A stretch of DNA of 64,000 nucleotides, taken from the NCBI GenBank assembly GCA_964449445.1, contig CAYUZT010000003.1, positions 62,001 through 126,000 of the forward strand, read 5' to 3'. Below the pieces are notes generated by a model. That model worked only from the letters and a program-made list of their open reading frames with translations, had not been told where the DNA came from and did not search any database. This document shows positions 15,380 through 25,121 of the stretch, one piece after another. A program made the position numbers and the translations under genes. Each line of letters begins with the position of its first letter. Positions within the stretch are counted from its first letter, which is position 1. This DNA is from JABFSS01 sp964449445 (GTDB taxonomy: Bacteria; Patescibacteriota; Gracilibacteria; Peribacterales; Peribacteraceae).

Positions 15380-17770
15380 TTAGCGGATCGGTTCGATAAT
15401 ACTGATACGTATTTCTCCTCGCAGTTCTCCTGCTCTCGCCTCCACCCTCCACTCCCCCACTCTCGGCTGCCATTCGGTGCGGAAGTAGGGCGGGGATCCT
15501 GCGCCGATCTTTGTGCCGTTGATGAACCACTCAACAGATTTCACAGCGGGCCCGGCATTCGCTTCCAAGACGATCTTCTCGTTCTTGTCGGGAACGAGTG
15601 GATCCAATTGGAATTCGTCATGGTCTGAAGGACGTGTTATTTGCAACCAATGGTCTCCGGGTAATGAGGTTGTTTGATTGCCTGATCCCAAACAGAGCGG
15701 AGAAAACTGACTGGGAGGTTCTTTGTATCCATGTTCCTGTGCATAGCGACGGACATCGTTGGGGAAGGTTGCGAACACCTCGGTTCGGACGAACTGCTTC
15801 GGGCAGGTGTCAGACGCCCTCAAGCCGTTACGTCTGTCGATCTGGATGCTCTGGAAGATCGTATCCTGTGTTTTCGGCTCTGTACCTGCAATGAAATATT
15901 CTCTCATGCGTCTGGGGCAAGCCGGAGAAGGCAGTGTTCCGGAGAATTCGCAGATTTCGAATGAAACAATATCTTTGGGCTTCAGGAAGGGCTCTTTGGG
16001 AATTCCCTGCATAGCCGCAATCATCACATCATGGAAGATCGGACCAGCTCCTGTGACCCCGGATGTTCCCTTCATCGCCGAGTTATCGGCATTGCCCACC
16101 CAGACGCCGACAATCCTTGATGGCGTGTATCCGACTGTCCAGTTATCGCGGGAGTTCCGTGTTGTGCCGGTCTTCACCGCCACAGGAAAATCGAAAGTGA
16201 GCGGTCCATCGGTGCCGAACTGCTCCAGTCGCGCGTCGTCGTCGCTCAGGATATCGCTGATCAGCCAGGCAACGCGCGGATCGAGGAGCGAAACGCCCGG
16301 CTCATGCGGATCTGTTTCCAATGATCGTTCAAGGAGCGTTCTTGCCCCCCGCGCAAAGAGCGCAAACGCCCGTGTGAGTTCCAGCAGGGTCACTTCTCCA
16401 TCGCCGAGCGTGAGCGCAAGGCCGTAGTGCTCGGGTGTTTGCGTGAGCGTTGTGATACCTGCTGCGCGCAGGAATTGCAGGAGGGGCGCGACGCCGACAC
16501 GCTCAAGGACTTTGACGGCCGCGATGTTGTACGAATTTGCGAGCGCCTCGCGGTAGCGCACCAGCCCGTGCTCATCGAAATCGTAATTGCGCGGAACGTA
16601 TGGGTTTCCTTCCTGCGTGAAGAACCGGGATTCAACGTCGGCAACGGTCGTTGCGGCCGTATCGCCCTTCGAAAGCGCGAGCGCATAGGTGAAAGGCTTG
16701 ATTGCGGAACCCGGTTGCCGCGGACTGATTGCCACATTCACTGCCCCATCGTGCTTCGCATCGAAGTAATCGGCGCTTCCGATCATTGTGAGAACATCTC
16801 CCGTTGTAGCATCGAGAACGATAACCGCCGCAGAGGTCACGTTTTTGTTTCGCAGAGTCTCCAGATGATTTTGGAGAATGCGCTCTGCCTGATGCTGAAG
16901 ATCGAGATCGAGTGTCGTACGAATTTCCCGCACGTCTGCCGCACTATCGTCTCGATTGAGCGCCCAGAACACGAAGTGCGGTGCCTCCATCTCTATGCGA
17001 CCGGAGGCGAGTGTGAATTCTGCATGCAGCGCTTCTTGCTCCTGCTCGTGCGATATCTTCCCTTCGCTTCGCATACTTCCAAGCACGGTCGCCAACCGCT
17101 GCCGCGCGCGTGGAAGATGTGTAAACGGGTCGTATGCGCTTGGAGATTGCAGCAGACCGATGAGGAGTGCAATTTCCGGCAGACTCAGTTCATGCACGGA
17201 TTTTCCAAAGTACACAGTGGCTGCTGCCTGCAGCCCGTAGGCCTGGTGACCGAAGTACGCGGAGTTCAGGTAGGCTTCCAGGATTTGCTCTTTGCTCAGT
17301 TTTCTCTCAAGGCGCAGCGCGTAGTACGCCTCGAACATCTTTGACCAGAGAGACCGTGCGCGTTGCAACCGGATGCGCACAAGCTGCTGCGTGATCGTGG
17401 ATCCTCCCGATATCACACTGCCGCTCGTCAGGTTCTGGACTGCGGCCCGCGCGATTCCGCGCATGCTCACGCCGCGATGCGCAAAGAAGGTCCTGTCTTC
17501 CGTCGCGAGAACGCCGTCCAGTGCTGCTTGCGGAATCTGCTCAAGGGGAAGCCATTCTTGGCTGCCCGGCGCTCCTCTGCGCGCTTCATAGAGCAGTGTT
17601 CCGTGACGATCGAGCACGCGCAACGGATGTGTTGCATTTCCGTGAAGAAGCGCCTGCGGAAGAGGCAAAAACACAAGAATGATGACTGCGATCACGACTC
17701 CTGCGGCGCAGGTCATCCAGATGTGCGGACTGAGAAAGCGCAGACGCCTGGTGGTGTTCTTCGGCATCAC
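15380..17770 (-). CDS. pbpC: Penicillin-binding protein 1C (bifunctional murein synthase)
   Basis: 796 residues. A membrane anchor (about 18-42) precedes a GT51 transglycosylase domain with the catalytic glutamate in TEDRTFFAHRG (Glu91). The transpeptidase domain has SAIK (SxxK) near residue 355, SYN near 412 and KTGT near 535. The C-terminal domain of about 100 residues is the PBP1C-specific extension. It polymerises and cross-links peptidoglycan on the outer face of the membrane. Its ATG overlaps the stop of the alpha-2-macroglobulin gene by 4 bases, the same pairing as pbpC-yfhM in proteobacteria. Confidence 0.93.
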   Translation of the reverse strand: MMPKNTTRRLRFLSPHIWMTCAAGVVIAVIILVFLPLPQALLHGNATHPLRVLDRHGTLLYEARRGAPGSQEWLPLEQIPQAALDGVLATEDRTFFAHRGVSMRGIARAAVQNLTSGSVISGGSTITQQLVRIRLQRARSLWSKMFEAYYALRLERKLSKEQILEAYLNSAYFGHQAYGLQAAATVYFGKSVHELSLPEIALLIGLLQSPSAYDPFTHLPRARQRLATVLGSMRSEGKISHEQEQEALHAEFTLASGRIEMEAPHFVFWALNRDDSAADVREIRTTLDLDLQHQAERILQNHLETLRNKNVTSAAVIVLDATTGDVLTMIGSADYFDAKHDGAVNVAISPRQPGSAIKPFTYALALSKGDTAATTVADVESRFFTQEGNPYVPRNYDFDEHGLVRYREALANSYNIAAVKVLERVGVAPLLQFLRAAGITTLTQTPEHYGLALTLGDGEVTLLELTRAFALFARGARTLLERSLETDPHEPGVSLLDPRVAWLISDILSDDDARLEQFGTDGPLTFDFPVAVKTGTTRNSRDNWTVGYTPSRIVGVWVGNADNSAMKGTSGVTGAGPIFHDVMIAAMQGIPKEPFLKPKDIVSFEICEFSGTLPSPACPRRMREYFIAGTEPKTQDTIFQSIQIDRRNGLRASDTCPKQFVRTEVFATFPNDVRRYAQEHGYKEPPSQFSPLCLGSGNQTTSLPGDHWLQITRPSDHDEFQLDPLVPDKNEKIVLEANAGPAVKSVEWFINGTKIGAGSPPYFRTEWQPRVGEWRVEARAGELRGEIRISIIEPIR

Positions 17771-20700
17771 TTATTGACGGTAAACCACTCGCCGCTCGAT
17801 TGCCCGAAGGTCTCGGGGTAGTACATTTCCCAGATGTGCGCCGGGCGGAGACGGAAGGTGCCGGGGGTCGTCGCGCGGACCAGGTACGTATACTTGTAGA
17901 CTCCGGCGGGCAGCTCATCGGCAAACAGGAAGACCCGATCATCCCGGAATTCGCGGTGATTAAACCGCCACAGGCCATTATCTTCTTCGTCCCCGTACCA
18001 CCAGAAGGGCTGCGTGTTCTGATCCCGCACATCATCCGGGAGCCCCTCCTGCTTGTTCGTCTTGAGCTGCAGATCAATTGCTTCCAGCCCTCCGGGTAGC
18101 GGACTTTCGACAGCGACGAAGTAGCGGTCGGCAGGCACCGTCATCGTCAGCGTGACGCGGTACGTCTCTCCGAGGTTTGCTGACTGCAGATCGGCCATCT
18201 TTTTTTGATCCACCGGTTGCAGCTGCCGGGTGATGGAGATTCCCTGCTCCGCGGGCTCGATAACGTCGCCGGTGTAGAAATAGGAGAGGAGCAGGTCGTA
18301 GAAGAGCTTGCCGGTGCCATCCATGCCGATGTTCACCTCGTTCTCCTTGCCGCGCAGGAGGTCCTTGAACGCGAGGGAAATTTCCTTCCTCGTGAGGATG
18401 TTCTTCGCGTCAAAGCGCTGCGTGAGAATCATTTTGTCGTTCACTTCCACGCCGGCGACAAAGTTTCCGTCCAGTTCCCCGGAGGATTTCAGGTAATCGA
18501 CGAGTGCGAGGATCGACTGCACCGTCGACTGTGTGGTATCCCAGTGCCCATCTTTGCGCGTCGTCAGGAGGAAGCGAATGATCTGGGGCAGCAGGACGTT
18601 CTCGGGATCAATGCGCACCATTGCCTGCAGCGTCTCTGCAGACGTACGGATAGTATCCTGCATCAGCCAGCGGTACTCGTTCTCCCGCGGCTCTTCCACG
18701 TGCGCTCCGCGCGGATCGATTTTGGCACCGTCGAGAATGTGACTGAGCAGCGTCTGCGCCTTCTTCTGCATCCCGGCTTTCTGCATCGCCATCGTAAGCT
18801 CCGCTTGCGAGAAGACGGGCAGTTTCTGCCGCTGGTCGTACAGGTTATTGAGCAGGTTACTGTCCACTTTCCCCGTCTCTGCGAGAACGAACAGAATGTA
18901 CGCGCGTTGCGCGAGCTCTATCGATGTCGGGTTCTTGCTGACGGTTCGCAAGTACTGCGACAGGTAGTCACCGGCACGTTTGATCACGCCGCTATCAACG
19001 CTCTCGCCCGTATCTTTTGCGAGCGTAAGGCCGTACAGCACGTAGGCCGTCAGGTACGGGAAGCTCTCTCTGCTCTCTTCCCAGTAGCCGAATCCGCCGT
19101 CGCTGCGCTGGAAGCGGTAGAGCTTCTGGAGCGCCGTTGTGATGTTTGCGGAGAGCACGCTCTCGGAGGCAATATCGAACGCATCGAATTTCTGGAGGCG
19201 CTTGAGCGCGAGTTGCGGCACGAAGGTGGAGACCACTTGCTCGGCACAACCGTAGGGGTAATCGACGAGGTACTGGAGACCACCCGGCAGATACGTGGCC
19301 ATGCTCGGAGAGACGGTGACATCCAGGTGCCCGCTCGACGCGTCTTTTTCGGATGGCACGAGCACCTTCTCCGTCACAAGTGAACTGGTCTGGCCAGTAG
19401 AAGCAACGGACTGCGGCGTGCCAAAAATGTAGACAGGAATCTTCTCCTCAATTTCATCTCGCGCACCGTCGGTTTCCGCGCGCATGTTGAGCGTGAGACC
19501 GGTCACATCCTGCACGATCACGGGGAACTCCACTTTCGTCTCTTCTCCCGAGGCGATCATCACCTCGCGCGATGCTTTTCCCGTCACGGAGAATCCGGTG
19601 CCCTCAAGCGACACGGTAAACGAACGCGGGAACGGCAAAAAGTTATGCACAATCGCGCCGAGCGTGATCTTGTCGCCACGAACGGCGAAGCGCGGACGAA
19701 CCGGACGAAGGATCACGTTCTTCGTTTCGAGTATTTCCAGATCCCCTCCTCCGAAGAGGTTGTCTTTAGTGCTTCCCAGCGCAAGCAGCTGCCACGTCGT
19801 CAGGTTATCCGGCAGCGTGAAGGTGACAGTCGCTTGTCCTTTGTCGTCGGTCACCAGGGTCGGATTCCAGTACGCAGTATCCTGAAAGTTCCCGCGCTTG
19901 CGGTCGGCGAGTTCTCCGCCTCCGCCGCCTTTGGAGCCCGGCTTGAATCGTTCGATCAGGAACGTCAGCATCTGCGCGGTTTCTACTCCCAACCCGCGCT
20001 CGGCGTAGAAGTTTGCGACAAGATCGGGCATCGAGAATCCGGCGAGCGCAAGCACGCTCATGTCGACCGCCGCCAAGGTGAATTCGCCGCGCACGGGCTT
20101 TCCGGAAGAATCGCGCGAGGTGACCGTCGCCGTCACTTTCTCTCCCGGCAGATACTGCTTCTTGTCGGTCGAGACGGTGACCGAGAGCCGCTTCTTCGTT
20201 GTCTCGACATGCAATTGCGCGTAGCCGATGCGGAAGGCCGGCACACCCGTATCCTTTCCCTGATCGTCGAAGGTCTCGCCCATCCGGGGCTTCACAATGA
20301 CGACCGAGAAGAAGGCGTTCGGAATCAAATCCTCGGTGATCGGAATCTCGATGGGCAGCGCGTTGCTCGTCACATCCACGACTTTTCTCGTGATCACGTT
20401 CTCCCTCTCGACGGTGACGAGCGCCTTCACTCCTTCCCCCTGGAACGGTGACTTCACGAGAAGTTTGGCTGTATCGCCCACTGCGTACTCAGGCTTATCG
20501 GCGATCACATCGATACTGTTGTCGTTCTCATGCGGCCAGTTCACGTAGGAACTGGACCACGCGTACAGGCTGGTGCCCGCTTTCGCGATGTTTCCCGCAT
20601 CATCTTCGGCTTCCACCGTCACGGCATACCCTCCCCCCTTGGGCAGGAGGATCTGCGCGGTCGCTTTGCCGTCGGTTCCCGTCGTCACCGATTGCGTCGA

Positions 20701-23553
20701 GACGAACGTGTCGATCATGTCGTTTTCATACGTGAACTGCCCATCGACGGTTTTCTTCCGGACGGTATTCCACGCCCGCGACGCGAGCGTGATCGTCACG
20801 GTTGTATTCGGCAGGGCTTTCCCCTGCGGATCGGCTGTGACGACGGCGATTTTGGCGGTCTCGCCGGGAGCGACGGCGTAGTCTTCGTTTCGCACACCCA
20901 CGTAGACCCGCGACTTGTGGATTGGCACCGAAATGCGATTGCTGACGAGCTGGTTATTGGGATCGGTGACATCGGCTTCGATCGTCGCGATCTGGCTCAC
21001 CTTCTTGTCATCGATGGATACGGGGAAACGGATGCGCAATTTTCCGGTTGCATCCAGTGTTCCACTGCCTTGGGTGAGCGTGCTCGATTGCTCCTCGCAG
21101 CGATACCAGCACCAGACGTCTTCGGTAGAGAAGGAGTACCAGCCGTCCTTGTACTTGTTGAAGTAGTAATCGGTGAGCGTCACGCGCCAGGTGACGGGGG
21201 CGTTTCCGAGTGGTGCACCGAAGTAGTAGGCGCCTGTCAGATCCACCGTGACTGTGTCGCCGTTCTTGTAGTCGTCTGCCGACGGTGTGAGATCGATCTT
21301 GTACTCGGGTTTGCGGTACGCGAGCACTGAGAATCCCGTCACATAGGCCGGCCCTCCTACGTCACTCTCCGGCAGCAGCTGGAGCAAAACGGTGTAGGAG
21401 CCGAGCGCCGAGGTCTCGGACGTGGCAAAGGAATCGGCAAAGCCGCCGAATTCGCTGAACGGTAGCGTTTTCTTATACACCTCGGTGCCATTGGGATCCT
21501 GAATCGTCACCTGCATGGTACGGCTCGTTCCCGGCAGTTGCAGAATGCCGCTCCAGTCTTTGAGCCGCGCAACACCCTTGAAGCCGACCTTGTCCCCGGG
21601 ACGGTACACTGGACGATCGGTGATGAATTGCTGGAACAGACGGAATGGCGACGCCATCGGACTGTGGAAGTCTCTCCAGGGAACAGCAGTGCTGTCGTTA
21701 TAACCGCCATTCCAGTTACTGCCGACGAAGGCGAAATCGTCGCCTCTGTTTGCGGTTACCCAGAATTCCGGTTGCCAGTCGTAGGGGAGATTTTTGAAGT
21801 CGCTAATCTTGATAGGCGCTTCAAAGAATCCTTCGCTATCGGTCTTGCCGCGGACGGTGGTTGTCCCGAGGACGGAGTGGAACGTGATTGCGGCGTCTGC
21901 CACAGGCTCGCCCGTTTGCAGATCCGTCGCCCACACAAGTGCCTTGTCGCCCGAGTACTTGAGCGTGAGACCCGTGTCGGTGATCACGAAGTACTGCTGG
22001 AGCACGATCTCCTGGCCGTTGTAGTCGCGGTACTCGGGAGAGCGCAGGAGCAGCGCGTAGATGCCGGGTTTGAGCGAGTTGCCAAATCGTTTGGAGACAT
22101 CGAAGGCAATGGTTTCCCACTGATCCTGCTTCTTCTTCATCGTGAGAGTGAGCGCTTTGTAGAGGGCTTTTCCCTTCAGATCCGGAGCGAATTGGTAGTT
22201 GTTCGTCTTCTGCTGACGGACCGTGATGAACTCCTGCATGGTGAGCTTCGCGAACGAAACGCTCGCCGTGGAGACGTTCACCGCATTGAAGTAATAGACC
22301 GGCGCTCTATCGCGCTCGAAGATGCCAAACTCTCCTTTGGAGTACGCGATCGCGATTTCCGGCGAGAGCGGGGGCGTCACGAACGTGAACGTGTATGGCG
22401 CTGTCAGGTGTTGCCCGTACTCATCGACGAAGTCGGTATTCACAGTCAGGGTGTAGGACGTGCTCGGCTTGTATGCGGCGGAAATCGAGACGTGTTTACT
22501 ATCACTCCAATCGTCGATGCTGATCGAACGGTCTTTCCAATCGATGGGCCGTGGTTCAATACTCACGTTTTTGACCACTTCATGCCGTGCGACGGGAGCG
22601 GAGAAGTTGAGCTGAATCGATCCGTATTCGAAATTTGCGCTTAGCACCGTCAGCGGCGGGACGGTCGAGAAGTTGAGTGTCGACGCCGCAACCGTACCCA
22701 GATCACCGCGCGTGCCGAGCACGCCGGGGGTGAGCTCCACTCTGTATTGAGAATGGAGTTCTAAAGGAGACGCGGTCTCGATCACTATTTTCTTCTTGTC
22801 GGTGATCTTCTTACTATTGACCTCGGTCTGCCCAAAGCGAATGGCCTTGATGGGAACATCACTGCCAACGGTCACAACCTGAATCGTCGTCATCCCCGTC
22901 GAGGTTCGGGTAGGAGCGGGCGGTGCACCGGTCTTCGACGTATTGAACACGCGCACGTGACTGGCAACACTTTGCGGATTCATCTCCTGATTGAACGTGA
23001 GGGTGATGAGGGTCTTGGGCCCCGCAAGGCCGTAGCCTTCCTGGGGATCGGTGCTCATAAGATGAGGACGCTCGGTTTCAAAACGCCACGTTCCTTCCTT
23101 CTCCGTCCTGTGCCCGGAGACCGCCGGTATTCCTGCGGGAACGGTGACGGTATAGAGGGAGCCGGGAACGAGCCCGCTCTCCGGGGTGAATTGCGCGGCA
23201 TACGTGCTCAGCCAGCGCCACTGTCCCGCGAGAGGCGGATCAATGGTCACGGGCCAGTTTGCCCATTGGGTTGCGGCAGCGGCCCCTTGCACCTGTGTGA
23301 GCGCGACCATCGGCTTGCTGAAAATCAGCGTGATCGCAGCATCGACCGGTACTTCCTTCGCGTCCGATGACGGGGTGTGCGCCGAGAGCACAGGAACAAA
23401 AGCTCCCGACTGCGTGGCTGGAGGAGTGTACTGAGAAGCGTCGTCAGCACGTTTGAGACTCACAAACATCGCAGCGCTGACGCTCACAACCGCAAAAACA
23501 CCGATACCGAGGAGAAGCAAGACATTCCTGCGCTGCAGAGGTGTCACAGACAT
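17767..23553 (-). CDS. Bacterial alpha-2-macroglobulin, giant protease-trapping protein
   Basis: About 1928 residues from the ATG at 23553 (MSVTPLQRRNV). An ATG at 23610 is also in frame but lies inside the divergent vanW promoter. One N-terminal transmembrane helix (VLLLLGIGVFAVVSVSAAMF) anchors a series of beta-sandwich MG domains. The bait region and the Gly-rich stretch (GGGGELADRKRG) are near residue 1220. The thioester motif YPYGCAEQ is near residue 1435, with an alpha/alpha-toroid after it. Such proteins covalently trap attacking proteases in the periplasm, while PBP1C repairs murein. It is tightly coupled to pbpC. The intact CxEQ implies it is of the thioester-active type. Confidence 0.93.
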   Translation of the reverse strand: MSVTPLQRRNVLLLLGIGVFAVVSVSAAMFVSLKRADDASQYTPPATQSGAFVPVLSAHTPSSDAKEVPVDAAITLIFSKPMVALTQVQGAAAATQWANWPVTIDPPLAGQWRWLSTYAAQFTPESGLVPGSLYTVTVPAGIPAVSGHRTEKEGTWRFETERPHLMSTDPQEGYGLAGPKTLITLTFNQEMNPQSVASHVRVFNTSKTGAPPAPTRTSTGMTTIQVVTVGSDVPIKAIRFGQTEVNSKKITDKKKIVIETASPLELHSQYRVELTPGVLGTRGDLGTVAASTLNFSTVPPLTVLSANFEYGSIQLNFSAPVARHEVVKNVSIEPRPIDWKDRSISIDDWSDSKHVSISAAYKPSTSYTLTVNTDFVDEYGQHLTAPYTFTFVTPPLSPEIAIAYSKGEFGIFERDRAPVYYFNAVNVSTASVSFAKLTMQEFITVRQQKTNNYQFAPDLKGKALYKALTLTMKKKQDQWETIAFDVSKRFGNSLKPGIYALLLRSPEYRDYNGQEIVLQQYFVITDTGLTLKYSGDKALVWATDLQTGEPVADAAITFHSVLGTTTVRGKTDSEGFFEAPIKISDFKNLPYDWQPEFWVTANRGDDFAFVGSNWNGGYNDSTAVPWRDFHSPMASPFRLFQQFITDRPVYRPGDKVGFKGVARLKDWSGILQLPGTSRTMQVTIQDPNGTEVYKKTLPFSEFGGFADSFATSETSALGSYTVLLQLLPESDVGGPAYVTGFSVLAYRKPEYKIDLTPSADDYKNGDTVTVDLTGAYYFGAPLGNAPVTWRVTLTDYYFNKYKDGWYSFSTEDVWCWYRCEEQSSTLTQGSGTLDATGKLRIRFPVSIDDKKVSQIATIEADVTDPNNQLVSNRISVPIHKSRVYVGVRNEDYAVAPGETAKIAVVTADPQGKALPNTTVTITLASRAWNTVRKKTVDGQFTYENDMIDTFVSTQSVTTGTDGKATAQILLPKGGGYAVTVEAEDDAGNIAKAGTSLYAWSSSYVNWPHENDNSIDVIADKPEYAVGDTAKLLVKSPFQGEGVKALVTVERENVITRKVVDVTSNALPIEIPITEDLIPNAFFSVVIVKPRMGETFDDQGKDTGVPAFRIGYAQLHVETTKKRLSVTVSTDKKQYLPGEKVTATVTSRDSSGKPVRGEFTLAAVDMSVLALAGFSMPDLVANFYAERGLGVETAQMLTFLIERFKPGSKGGGGGELADRKRGNFQDTAYWNPTLVTDDKGQATVTFTLPDNLTTWQLLALGSTKDNLFGGGDLEILETKNVILRPVRPRFAVRGDKITLGAIVHNFLPFPRSFTVSLEGTGFSVTGKASREVMIASGEETKVEFPVIVQDVTGLTLNMRAETDGARDEIEEKIPVYIFGTPQSVASTGQTSSLVTEKVLVPSEKDASSGHLDVTVSPSMATYLPGGLQYLVDYPYGCAEQVVSTFVPQLALKRLQKFDAFDIASESVLSANITTALQKLYRFQRSDGGFGYWEESRESFPYLTAYVLYGLTLAKDTGESVDSGVIKRAGDYLSQYLRTVSKNPTSIELAQRAYILFVLAETGKVDSNLLNNLYDQRQKLPVFSQAELTMAMQKAGMQKKAQTLLSHILDGAKIDPRGAHVEEPRENEYRWLMQDTIRTSAETLQAMVRIDPENVLLPQIIRFLLTTRKDGHWDTTQSTVQSILALVDYLKSSGELDGNFVAGVEVNDKMILTQRFDAKNILTRKEISLAFKDLLRGKENEVNIGMDGTGKLFYDLLLSYFYTGDVIEPAEQGISITRQLQPVDQKKMADLQSANLGETYRVTLTMTVPADRYFVAVESPLPGGLEAIDLQLKTNKQEGLPDDVRDQNTQPFWWYGDEEDNGLWRFNHREFRDDRVFLFADELPAGVYKYTYLVRATTPGTFRLRPAHIWEMYYPETFGQSSGEWFTVNK

Positions 23554-23596
23554 GACGAGCAGTGAAGCAGACAATGATCCTTCTGACGAGTGAAAC

Positions 23597-23625
23597 TTGA
23601 TTAATTGCATGAATTATTGTATAAT
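23597..23625 (+). promoter_or_regulatory. Near-consensus promoter of vanW, very short leader
   Basis: TTGATT (23597-23602), 17-base spacer, TATAAT (23620-23625). The ATG is at 23639, so transcription should start about 7 bases before it. The site lies in the divergent gap to the alpha-2-macroglobulin gene. Confidence 0.85.
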
Positions 23626-23638
23626 ATGAGCAACACAC

Positions 23639-25015
23639 ATGGCCACCAAATTCCATCTTCCAACGGCACTCCTCGCCTTGATCCTCGTGGTGACGGGGAC
23701 GCTTATTGTGAGCTCCAGTATCCTTTCCGCTCGCGCACAAACGGTCTCGTTTCGCATGGAGGATTTTTCGCGTGAACCGCTCATGACGGAGACGCATGCA
23801 AACAGTGATCTGCGAATCGCGCGCAGACTCCAAAAGAGAATCGAGGCGCTAACGGGCTTGGCGCTCTCTCCCGAGGCGCTCATTCCGTCCATGCGCTATC
23901 AGCGGGACCTGCTGAATCACTCGGTATCAGTCCAATTCACGTCGTCTGACGGGAAGGAAATCCCTCTCTGGACGGTCCGTGCGGAAAATTTTCCCCTGTG
24001 GCTTCGCATTGATGTGACGCTCGAAGGCGTGAAGACGACGCTGCCGGTACAAAACATCGTCGCGGAACTCCGGATGAATCCCCCTCCGGGCATCCGGTAC
24101 CCGGTGGATGCCTTGCTCATCGCCGTGACGGAGGAGAAAGGAGTTCTCCGCGCACAGACCGATCAGGTCGCAAAACCGGGTGATGATTTCGATATTCCGG
24201 ATGCCGCGAACACAGTCCACACCGCGCTGACCACGGGAATCCCCTCTCTGGAGATCCCCGTCCGCACCGTGAACGGGCGGATCATCAATACGACGTGGCA
24301 GGACCTGGGGACGCTAGAACTGATCACGATCGGGCGGTCGGATTTCGCGGGGTCGGGCAACGGCCGAAAGGCGAACGTCCGCAAAGGGCTGAACCGCTAT
24401 CTGCATAACGCGATGGTCCCCGTCGAAAAGCCATTTTCCATGAACAGTGTCCTGAAGAATGTGCCGATTTCCGAGTGGGAGATGGCGCTGGGCATTTTTG
24501 AAGGAGGAGCACTGCGGCCCGTCGCGGGAGGCGGATTGTGCCAGGTGGCAACCACGCTGTACCGCGCAATACTCAGCGCCGGCTTCCCTATCACGAACAG
24601 GGTGAGTCATAGCCTGTTTGTGACCTACTACGAAAAGTACGGCGTGGGCATCGATGCGACGATTTTCCCGGGAAAGCAGGATCTGACATTCATGAATAAC
24701 ACCGGCTATCCCCTGCTCATCCAGGCGTATACGGAGGGCGACGAAGCGTTCGTTGCGATCTACGGCACGCCGGACGGACGGACGACTGCACTGGAGGGTC
24801 CTTTCTTCTCCTCGAATGCGCCGGACACGATCCAGACGAACGGACGCAAACTCCGGAGTAATGAAATTGCGTGGCAACAGCACATCACCTTTCCCGATGG
24901 GCGGGCCGAAAAGCACACGTTCGTCTCACGCTACAAGTCGATCCCCTCAAGCATCGTGAAGAAGTATCTGCACGCTGCAGCGGGTGAAGCAGTAGAGGAG
25001 AAGGACGGCATTTGA
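23639..25015 (+). CDS. VanW family protein
   Basis: 458 residues. The N-terminal hydrophobic segment (about 8-30) is a signal anchor. Residues of about 60-230 form a domain typical of the region before VanW. The VanW domain runs from about 250 to 400 with PFSMNSVLKNVP, GGGLCQVATTLYRAILSAG, SHSLFVTYY and GIDATIFPG. The molecular role of VanW is not established. The gene is named from vancomycin-resistance clusters and is common in cell-envelope contexts. It is driven by a strong promoter facing away from the alpha-2-macroglobulin/pbpC unit, so all three may serve the envelope. The transcript is probably nearly leaderless. Confidence 0.9.
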   Translation: MATKFHLPTALLALILVVTGTLIVSSSILSARAQTVSFRMEDFSREPLMTETHANSDLRIARRLQKRIEALTGLALSPEALIPSMRYQRDLLNHSVSVQFTSSDGKEIPLWTVRAENFPLWLRIDVTLEGVKTTLPVQNIVAELRMNPPPGIRYPVDALLIAVTEEKGVLRAQTDQVAKPGDDFDIPDAANTVHTALTTGIPSLEIPVRTVNGRIINTTWQDLGTLELITIGRSDFAGSGNGRKANVRKGLNRYLHNAMVPVEKPFSMNSVLKNVPISEWEMALGIFEGGALRPVAGGGLCQVATTLYRAILSAGFPITNRVSHSLFVTYYEKYGVGIDATIFPGKQDLTFMNNTGYPLLIQAYTEGDEAFVAIYGTPDGRTTALEGPFFSSNAPDTIQTNGRKLRSNEIAWQQHITFPDGRAEKHTFVSRYKSIPSSIVKKYLHAAAGEAVEEKDGI

Positions 25016-25121
25016 CATGCCGCTGCAAGAGGATGTGTTCGTCAAACGAGTTTGAGTGAATCCGGAAGGTCGTTCTGTATCATGCACCGGCACTTCTTCG
25101 GTGCGGTTTTCCCCCTTCTCT

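Noticed and set aside
18205..19383. 392-residue plus-strand frame inside the alpha-2-macroglobulin gene
   Set aside because: Antisense shadow of a GC-rich gene; no motif, signal or neighbours that support it. The same applies to 21538-22644 and 19645-20451.
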